Shown here in pieces: positions 1 to 4,129 of a DNA stretch of 5,113 bases; positions within the stretch are counted from its first letter, which is position 1, and every line of letters begins with the position of its first letter. The DNA is taken from contig WLND01000161.1 of assembly GCA_009726075.1 (NCBI GenBank), positions 1 through 5,113 of the forward strand, written 5' to 3'. The translations under genes were made by a program, and so were the position numbers. Source of the DNA: Actinomycetota bacterium (GTDB taxonomy: Bacteria; Actinomycetota; Actinomycetes; S36-B12). The notes below the pieces were generated by a model, which was given only the letters and a program-made list of their open reading frames with translations, was not told the DNA's origin and made no database searches.

Positions 1-123
1 CGTCACGAGCATGGAGGCACCTGCGGGCCGCGGCGCCGACCGCCAGGTGCGCACGACCGTGGCCATCGCGGCGCGATCACCGCGACGTCGCACCTCGATG
101 AGTTCCTTGAGCACATCGCGCAT
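1..123 (-). CDS. XdhC/CoxI family molybdenum-enzyme maturation protein, N-terminal part
   Basis: Forty-one in-frame codons read leftward and leave the window with no stop. The visible protein begins MRDVLKELIE, continues with an ATVVRTWRSAPRP stretch (residues 21-33) and ends GASMLVT. This matches the start of XdhC/CoxI proteins, where a helix is followed by a conserved 'A-T-V-V-x-T-x-x-S-x-P-R-x-x-G-A-x-M' segment. Members of the family bind molybdenum cofactor and help insert or sulfurate it in xanthine dehydrogenase-type enzymes, which includes Mo-CO dehydrogenase. I chose the ATG at 123 because GGGAGG lies five bases upstream; an in-frame ATG at 138 has no such site. It diverges from moaE, and a CO dehydrogenase operon lies 2 kb away, so a role in CoxL maturation is a reasonable inference. 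XdhC and CoxI cannot be told apart from 41 residues. Confidence 0.85.
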   Translation of the reverse strand, partial: MRDVLKELIEVRRRGDRAAMATVVRTWRSAPRPAGASMLVT

Positions 124-134
124 TGCTGCCTCCC
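124..134 (-). promoter_or_regulatory. Shine-Dalgarno site that decides the XdhC/CoxI start
   Basis: On the minus strand the bases before the ATG at 123 read GAGGGAGGCAGCA, a strong match to the anti-16S sequence with five-base spacing. It sets the start at 123 rather than at the in-frame ATG at 138, whose own upstream bases contain no purine-rich site. Confidence 0.6.
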
Positions 135-177
135 TCATTGCGGGTCCGTCAGTTCATGCCTGGTGGACTTTGCCCAT

Positions 178-215
178 ATCCGACGGGATCGGATGACAGG
201 GTTAATAATGTCCGG
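178..215 (+). promoter_or_regulatory. Candidate moaE promoter with inverted repeat
   Basis: A perfect 6-bp inverted repeat, ATCCGA (178-183) and TCGGAT (189-194), flanks CGGGA. It is followed by a -10-like AATAAT (204-209, one mismatch to TATAAT), then GTCCGG and the moaE ATG at 216. The -10 ends six bases before the start codon, the spacing of leaderless actinobacterial transcripts, and there is no good ribosome binding site; the best purine stretch, CAGGG, is about 14 bases away. The repeat covers the expected -35 position, so it could be an operator or an activator site. The promoter call is inferred from sequence pattern only. Confidence 0.4.
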
Positions 216-638
216 ATGCCAGTGATCCGGTCGGTCGACGTGACCGAGCACCCCCTCGACCTCGCCGAGATGCAAAGACTCGCCGCGGATCATCGTGCGG
301 GGGCCATCGTGTCATTCAGCGGCAATGTGCGCGATCACGACCATGGGCGCGACGTCAGTTCGCTCACGTACGAGGGCCACCCGTCGGCCGCCGAAGTGCT
401 GCGGGACGTCGCCGAAACCATTGCAGGGCGGTTCGATCTCGTGAGCCTCGTCGTGGCCCACCGTGTCGGTCCCCTGTCGATCGGGGATGCCGCCCTCATC
501 GCCGTGGTCGGCACCGCGCATCGCGGCGAGGCCTTCCGCGCATGCGAGGCTCTCGTCGACCTCACCAAGGAACGACTCCCGGTCTGGAAGCATCAGGTGT
601 TCTCGGACGGGACTGACGAGTGGGTGAACTGCGCATGA
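216..638 (+). CDS. moaE: Molybdopterin synthase catalytic (large) subunit MoaE
   Basis: This 140-residue protein has the usual length and motifs of MoaE. With MoaD it forms molybdopterin synthase, which adds two sulfurs to cyclic pyranopterin monophosphate in the cytoplasm. Visible hallmarks are G-N-V-R (36-39), the L-T-Y-E-G-H-P segment (50-56), A-H-R-V-G-P-L (81-87) and the C-terminal T-K-E-R-L-P-V-W-K (117-125). K118 and K125 correspond by motif to the two catalytic lysines of E. coli MoaE (K119, K126). The frame stays open upstream to an ATG at 123, but that 31-residue extension resembles no MoaE and overlaps the opposite gene's leader, so I place the start at ATG 216. A GTG at 222 is also possible. 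The stop overlaps the moaA start as ATGA, suggesting coupled translation. Confidence 0.93.
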   Translation: MPVIRSVDVTEHPLDLAEMQRLAADHRAGAIVSFSGNVRDHDHGRDVSSLTYEGHPSAAEVLRDVAETIAGRFDLVSLVVAHRVGPLSIGDAALIAVVGTAHRGEAFRACEALVDLTKERLPVWKHQVFSDGTDEWVNCA

Positions 639-1636
639 GCGGGCTGATCGACACATACGGACGAGTCCACCGCGACCTGAGGGTCTCGGTGACCGATCGC
701 TGCAACCTGCGCTGCTCGTACTGCATGCCGCCCGATTTCGCCGACTGGCTCCCGGGCGACCACCTCCTGACCCTTGACGAGTTGATGCTCGTGATCGAGG
801 TCGCGACCGAGGAGGGCATCACCAATATCCGCCTGACCGGTGGCGAGCCGCTGCTCCGCCCCGACGTCGTCGAGATCGTCCGACGCGTTCGCGCCCTGCC
901 CCTGTCGCCACGCGTGTCGCTCACCACGAATGCGCTGCGCCTGACCGACCTGGCGCAGCCGCTGGCCGACGCCGGTCTCGAGAGGGTCAATGTCAGCCTC
1001 GACACCCTCGATCGCGACCGGTTCAAGAAGCTCACCTTCCGAGATCGCTTCACGGACGTCCTCGCCGGCATCGAGGCAGCGCAGCGCGCTGGGCTGCGTC
1101 CCCTCAAGGTCAACGCCGTGCTCATGCGCGACGTGAACGACGACGAGGCGATCCCGTTGCTTCGCCACGCGGTCGAGCACGGCTGGTACCTGCGGTTCAT
1201 CGAGCAGATGCCGCTCGATGCGCAAGGCGCCTGGGAGCGGTCGGAGATGATCTCGGCCGCCGAGATCCTCGAGATCCTGTCGAGCGAATTCGACCTGGTG
1301 CCGGTGCCGACCCGTGGGTCAGCGCCGGCCGAGGAGTTCACGGTCGACGGCGGGCCAATGACCGTCGGCATCATCGCGAGCGTCTCCAAGCCCTTCTGTG
1401 CGGCCTGCGACCGGCTACGGCTCACCGCTGACGGGCAGATCCGCAACTGCCTGTTCGCCCGCGACGAGACCGATGTTCGCGCGACCTTGCGCGACTCGTC
1501 GCTCAGCGAGCCGGAGCGACGGGCCCGGATCGCCCGCCTATTTGCGTCGTCGGTCTTCGCCAAGCTCCCGGGCCACGGCATCAACGACCCGTCGTTCATC
1601 CAGCCGGATCGTCCGATGTCGGCAATCGGCGGCTAG
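635..1636 (+). CDS. moaA: GTP 3',8-cyclase MoaA (radical SAM)
   Basis: This 333-residue protein is full length for MoaA, which uses S-adenosylmethionine and GTP to make 3',8-cyclo-7,8-dihydro-GTP, the first intermediate of molybdopterin. The N-terminal radical-SAM cluster motif C-N-L-R-C-S-Y-C is at 23-30 (C23, C27, C30), followed by the SAM-binding L-T-G-G-E-P-L-L (67-74). The second cluster, which binds substrate, uses C255, C258 and C272 in the context K-P-F-C-A-A-C. R260 and R262 in D-R-L-R-L match the arginines that hold the GTP phosphates in characterised MoaA. The protein ends in the conserved R-P-M-S-A-I-G-G; its terminal Gly-Gly is needed for activity in the family. Start: ATG 635 overlaps the moaE stop and has GGGTGA upstream; an in-frame GTG at 620 would add five residues and is less likely. 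MoaC, which takes the next step, is not in the window. Confidence 0.97.
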   Translation: MSGLIDTYGRVHRDLRVSVTDRCNLRCSYCMPPDFADWLPGDHLLTLDELMLVIEVATEEGITNIRLTGGEPLLRPDVVEIVRRVRALPLSPRVSLTTNALRLTDLAQPLADAGLERVNVSLDTLDRDRFKKLTFRDRFTDVLAGIEAAQRAGLRPLKVNAVLMRDVNDDEAIPLLRHAVEHGWYLRFIEQMPLDAQGAWERSEMISAAEILEILSSEFDLVPVPTRGSAPAEEFTVDGGPMTVGIIASVSKPFCAACDRLRLTADGQIRNCLFARDETDVRATLRDSSLSEPERRARIARLFASSVFAKLPGHGINDPSFIQPDRPMSAIGG

Positions 1637-1685
1637 AAACAGACATATCTGGATAAATCCGCTCGGGGACCCGATATCCGGGATC
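1637..1685. terminator. Possible weak bidirectional terminator between moaA and moaD
   Basis: Two genes converge here with only 47 bases between their stops. The gap can form competing small stems: CGGG/CCCG around 1664-1673, or GACCCG (1668-1673) with CGGGATC (1679-1685) around an ATATC loop with one bulged base. No T-tract follows on either strand, so intrinsic termination is uncertain. The second stem also runs into the moaD stop codon. GGAT-AA-ATCC at 1651-1660 is another short repeat. Confidence 0.25.
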
Positions 1686-1938
1686 AGCCTCCGGCGAACG
1701 GGGGCAGCACATCGACGGTGCTGCCTGCACCAACGAGGACCTCGCTCGGATCCCCATGCACGGCGAGGCCGTCGACGAGAAAGCTGCACCGGGGCCGCAC
1801 CGCCACGAAGGACGGATACCTCGCTTCGAGGCCGGTGAGCAGGTCGCCCAGCGACCCCGGGGCGGCTTCGACGGTAGCGGCGCCAACGGCCGCGCGGGCA
1901 GCGGCGAACAGGTGAATCTGAACGAATGCTGAGGTCAC
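1684..1938 (-). CDS. moaD: Molybdopterin synthase sulfur carrier (small) subunit MoaD
   Basis: This 84-residue ubiquitin-like protein has the first strand V-Q-I-H-L-F-A-A-A-R (6-15), a hydrophobic core with L-L-T-G-L-E-A-R-Y-P (33-42), and ends V-D-V-L-P-P-F-A-G-G. The terminal Gly-Gly is the site that is adenylated and thiocarboxylated so that MoaD can donate sulfur in the MoaE active site. Length and tail are typical of MoaD rather than ThiS, and the neighbours moaE and moaA support this. The start is GTG at 1938: there is no upstream in-frame start, and residues shortly after it already belong to the conserved fold. No clear ribosome binding site is seen, so translation may be leaderless. 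It lies on the opposite strand to moaE-moaA, so it must be transcribed separately from its partner subunit. Confidence 0.92.
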   Translation of the reverse strand: MTSAFVQIHLFAAARAAVGAATVEAAPGSLGDLLTGLEARYPSFVAVRPRCSFLVDGLAVHGDPSEVLVGAGSTVDVLPPFAGG

Positions 1939-1980
1939 CCGGCCAGCGTATGACGCAGGACGTGAGTTCGGATCCCGAAC
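1939..1980 (-). promoter_or_regulatory. Candidate moaD promoter with perfect inverted repeat
   Basis: Reading on the minus strand, a TANNNT-type -10 (TACGCT, 1950-1945) is followed by GGCCGG and the GTG start, the same six-base spacing as at moaE. Seventeen bases upstream of it, ATCCGA (1973-1968) occupies the -35 position and lies inside a perfect inverted repeat, GTTCGG (1966-1971), ATC, CCGAAC (1975-1980). The -35 does not match the TTGACA consensus, so the promoter may need an activator. This is a pattern-based inference. Confidence 0.35.
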
Positions 1981-1988
1981 ATCGCATT

Positions 1989-2016
1989 GCCTCTAGCGGG
2001 CGGGCCCCGTCGAGGC
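1989..2016. repeat. Imperfect inverted repeat in the moaD-coxG intergenic region
   Basis: GCCTC (1989-1993) pairs with GAGGC (2012-2016), and inside it CGGG (1997-2000) pairs with CCCG (2006-2009) around a five-base loop. It lies between two divergent genes, so it does not end any gene. It may be a GC-rich operator or only a chance structure in G/C-rich DNA. Confidence 0.25.
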
Positions 2017-2019
2017 TAG

Positions 2020-2035
2020 GTTGACCCACGTCACA
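2020..2035 (+). promoter_or_regulatory. CRP/FNR-like site candidate upstream of coxG
   Basis: GTTGA-CCCACG-TCACA matches the CRP-type consensus TGTGA-N6-TCACA at eight of ten positions, with a perfect right half. It is centred about 63 bases before the coxG start codon, a plausible distance for an activator. TTGACC within it could also be read as a -35 hexamer, but no convincing -10 follows. TAGGTT at 2017-2022 resembles actinobacterial -10 boxes. The transcription start cannot be fixed from sequence. Confidence 0.3.
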
Positions 2036-2081
2036 CGAGCACGCCTGTCGCGCCCGCGATCTCCGCGCGCGCGCAACCCAT

Positions 2082-2086
2082 GGAGG
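2082..2086 (+). promoter_or_regulatory. Strong Shine-Dalgarno site of coxG
   Basis: GGAGG lies four bases before the coxG ATG, in TGGAGGATTTATG. It is the strongest plus-strand ribosome binding site in the window and fixes the start at 2091. An alternating CG run of 11 bases (2064-2074) lies just upstream. Confidence 0.75.
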
Positions 2087-2090
2087 ATTT

Positions 2091-2711
2091 ATGGAATTGC
2101 AGAACTCATTCATCGTGCCGGCAGACATCGACACGGCATGGAAAACCCTGCTCGATGTCGAGTCGATCGCGCCGTGCATGCCGGGCGCCACGCTGACGTC
2201 GTTCACCGGCGAAGAGTTCACGGCATCGGTCAAGGTCAAGCTCGGCCCGGTCACGCAGAACTTCAACGGCGAGGGCAAGTTCACCAAGCGCGACGAGGCC
2301 TCGCACACCGCGGTCATCGAGGCAAGCGGTAAGGAGATCCGAGGCGGAGGTTCGGCCTCGGCACTCATCACCGCCGTCCTCGTGTCAGAGGGCCCGAACA
2401 GCACTCGCGCCGACGTCACCACCGAGCTCACGATCACCGGCAAGGTGGCCCAGTTCGGCAAGGGCGTCATCACCGACGTCTCCAAGAAGCTCATCGACCA
2501 GTTCGCCAACAACCTGCAGGCAGTCATCGCCTCGCGCAGCGCTGCAGAGTCTGCGGCCCCCGGCGAGGTCGTCGCGGCACCCGTCATCCAGACCGCCGAC
2601 AGCATCGACCTGCTCGGCAGCGCCGGAGCGCCCGTGCTCAAGCGCCTCGTCCCCGTCGTGATCGGCCTCGTCATCGTGGTCGGCGTCGTCTGGTGGCTCA
2701 TCGCCAGGTAA
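2091..2711 (+). CDS. coxG: CoxG, CO dehydrogenase-associated SRPBCC protein with membrane anchor
   Basis: This 206-residue protein has an N-terminal START/SRPBCC-fold domain (about 1-150) with family motifs around C-M-P-G-A (29-33) and G-K-V-A-Q-F-G-K-G-V-I (117-127). A loose Ala/Glu/Val-rich linker (about 151-183) follows, then one hydrophobic helix (186-204), L-V-P-V-V-I-G-L-V-I and on to W-W-L-I-A-R at the end. This architecture is that of CoxG, which recruits Mo-CO dehydrogenase to the inner face of the membrane; work on a mycobacterial CoxG indicates that its domain binds menaquinone and carries electrons from the enzyme. No signal peptide is visible, so the domain should be cytoplasmic with a tail anchor. 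It is the first gene of the plus-strand cox cluster, 67 bases before coxM. The SRPBCC fold is broad, but the gene context makes CoxG the best call. Confidence 0.9.
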   Translation: MELQNSFIVPADIDTAWKTLLDVESIAPCMPGATLTSFTGEEFTASVKVKLGPVTQNFNGEGKFTKRDEASHTAVIEASGKEIRGGGSASALITAVLVSEGPNSTRADVTTELTITGKVAQFGKGVITDVSKKLIDQFANNLQAVIASRSAAESAAPGEVVAAPVIQTADSIDLLGSAGAPVLKRLVPVVIGLVIVVGVVWWLIAR

Positions 2712-2778
2712 GCACCACCGGTTTTCCAGCAGTGAAGGCACGTGCCGACGAATCCAATAGAACGGAAAGGCGTAACGG
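2712..2778 (+). promoter_or_regulatory. coxG-coxM spacer with 10-bp palindrome and coxM ribosome binding site
   Basis: The spacer holds a perfect palindrome, GGCACGTGCC (2737-2746), and a ribosome binding site, GGAAAGG (2764-2770), eight bases before the coxM ATG. It is richer in A/T than the genes around it. A secondary promoter or operator for coxMSL is possible, but I see no clear -35/-10 pair. The palindrome is short and has no T-tract after it, so it does not look like a terminator; coxG and coxM may share a transcript. Confidence 0.35.
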
Positions 2779-3648
2779 ATGCAAACACCAGCACCTGTGG
2801 ACTATGTCCGCGCAACGTCCGTTGCTGATGCATTAGCTCTGCTTCAGCAGCACGGCGAAGAAGCACGTCTCCTCGCAGGGGGCCACAGCCTCCTGCCGAT
2901 GATGAAGCTGCGCCTCGCGCGGCCCGAGATCCTTGTTGACATCAACGACCTGGACGAACTGCGCGGCATTCGTGTCGAGGGCAACGAGATCGTCATCGGC
3001 GCAATGGTCACCCACGCCGAGATCCTCGCCTCGCCGATCCTGTTCGAGCACTACCCGATCTTCCGCGAGGCGGAGAAGGTCATCGCCGACCCGATTGTCC
3101 GCAACAAGGGCACCATGGGCGGCTCGATGTGCCAGGCCGACCCGGCAGAGGACCTGTCAGCGGTCGGGTCAGCGCTGCGCGGCACCGTCGTCATCCAGAA
3201 CGCCGAGGGCAAGCGCACCGTCGCGATGCGCGAGTTCCACGAGGGTCCGTACGAGACCAAGGTTGCCGATGGCGAGATCCTGACCGAGGTCCGCTTCCCG
3301 ATCCTCCCGGGCGCCGGCAGTGCGTACGAGAAGGTCGAGCGCCGATCGGGCGACTGGGCCGTCTGCGCCGCAGGGGCCTGCGTCACCGTCAGCGGTGGGG
3401 TCTTCACCTCGGTCGGCATCGGCATCAGCGCCGTGAATGCGGTGCACTTCACCGCAGTCGACGCCGAGGCCTTCCTCGTCGGCAAGGAGCCGACTGCGGA
3501 GAACATCGCCGCCGCCGCCCAAATGGCCGCCGATTCGTGCGATCCGTCGTCCGATCAGCGTGGCCCGGTCGACTACAAGAAGCATCTGGCAATGGAACTC
3601 ACCAAGCGCGCACTGACCCGTGCGGCTGCAGCGGCTAAGGGAGCCTGA
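2779..3648 (+). CDS. coxM: Aerobic CO dehydrogenase medium (FAD-binding) subunit CoxM
   Basis: This 289-residue protein is full length for CoxM, the flavoprotein of the CoxLMS enzyme, which passes electrons from the iron-sulfur clusters to the quinone side. The FAD-binding motifs are A-G-G-H-S (33-37) and T-M-G-G (112-115), followed by Q-A-D-P-A-E-D (119-125); the C-terminal part matches the CO dehydrogenase flavoprotein C-terminal domain, with A-Y-E-K-V-E-R-R-S-G-D-W (about 182-193). The ATG at 2779 sits eight bases after GGAAAGG, and the protein opens with the usual P-V-D-Y-V-R-A-T-S-V. The first 35 or so codons are unusually rich in A/T-ending codons and include a TTA (2833-2835), while the rest of the gene is strongly G/C-ending. 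The stop is one base before the GTG start of coxS. The enzyme family also includes xanthine dehydrogenase-type flavoproteins, but the neighbours point to CO dehydrogenase. Confidence 0.93.
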   Translation: MQTPAPVDYVRATSVADALALLQQHGEEARLLAGGHSLLPMMKLRLARPEILVDINDLDELRGIRVEGNEIVIGAMVTHAEILASPILFEHYPIFREAEKVIADPIVRNKGTMGGSMCQADPAEDLSAVGSALRGTVVIQNAEGKRTVAMREFHEGPYETKVADGEILTEVRFPILPGAGSAYEKVERRSGDWAVCAAGACVTVSGGVFTSVGIGISAVNAVHFTAVDAEAFLVGKEPTAENIAAAAQMAADSCDPSSDQRGPVDYKKHLAMELTKRALTRAAAAAKGA

Positions 3649-3649
3649 C

Positions 3650-4129
3650 GTGGAAATCAGCATGAACATCAACGGCGCGGAGGTGACGCACGATGTCGAA
3701 CCGCGCACCCTCCTCGTCCACTTCATCCGCGAGAACGCCGGCCTTCGCGGCACCCACTGGGGCTGCGACACCTCGAACTGCGGAGCCTGCGTGCTCTGGG
3801 TCGACGGCACCCCGGTCAAGAGCTGCACGATGCTCGCGGCCTCGGCTGCCGGTCACGACATCACCACCGTCGAGGGCCTCGAGAAGGACGGCAAGCTCGA
3901 CCCGATCCAGCAGGGCTTCATCGAGTGCCACGGGTTGCAGTGCGGCTTCTGCACCCCCGGCATGCTGATGACCGGACGCTGGCTGCTCGACAACAACCCC
4001 AAGCCCAGCGATGAGGACATTCGCGAGGGCATCTCCGGTCAGCTCTGCCGCTGCACCGGCTACAAGAACATCGTCGACTCCATCCACTGGGCCGCCGATC
4101 ACCCCGCAGAGAATGAGGTGTCCGCATGA
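3650..4129 (+). CDS. coxS: Aerobic CO dehydrogenase small (2Fe-2S) subunit CoxS
   Basis: This 159-residue iron-sulfur protein carries two [2Fe-2S] clusters that move electrons from the Mo site in CoxL to the FAD in CoxM. The N-terminal plant-ferredoxin-like domain supplies C39, C44, C47 and C59 (G-C-D-T-S-N-C-G-A-C). The C-terminal helical domain supplies C98, C101, C133 and C135 (Q-C-G-F-C-T-P-G-M and L-C-R-C-T-G-Y). All eight ligands are present, and the length is close to that of characterised CoxS. I chose the GTG at 3650 because AGGGAG (3638-3643) lies six bases upstream; the ATG at 3662 is 18 bases from that site, and a farther GTG at 3620 lies inside coxM. The stop overlaps the coxL start as ATGA, which implies translational coupling and matched subunit amounts. 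Confidence 0.95.
   Translation: MEISMNINGAEVTHDVEPRTLLVHFIRENAGLRGTHWGCDTSNCGACVLWVDGTPVKSCTMLAASAAGHDITTVEGLEKDGKLDPIQQGFIECHGLQCGFCTPGMLMTGRWLLDNNPKPSDEDIREGISGQLCRCTGYKNIVDSIHWAADHPAENEVSA

Noticed and set aside
11..196. Small plus-strand open frame at the left edge
   Set aside because: It is antisense to the XdhC/CoxI-type start and encodes an Arg/Ser-rich peptide with no visible ribosome binding site or family motif.
123..215. Upstream extension of moaE from the ATG at 123
   Set aside because: The extra 31 residues are unlike MoaE, overlap the leader of the divergent gene and would place the candidate moaE promoter inside the coding sequence.
620..634. GTG start of moaA at 620
   Set aside because: It adds only five residues inside moaE. 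The ATG at 635 gives the ATGA overlap and has a purine-rich site at a suitable distance.
562..1599. Long open frame on the minus strand across moaA
   Set aside because: It is antisense to a clear, complete moaA. Its translation is Arg/Ser-rich and low in complexity, as expected for a shadow frame in G/C-rich DNA.
1538..2866. 442-codon open frame on the minus strand across moaA, moaD and coxG
   Set aside because: It spans three genes with strong family motifs in other frames, and its product shows no recognisable domain.
3620..3649. GTG start of coxS at 3620
   Set aside because: It would lie within coxM and upstream of the AGGGAG site that serves the GTG at 3650.
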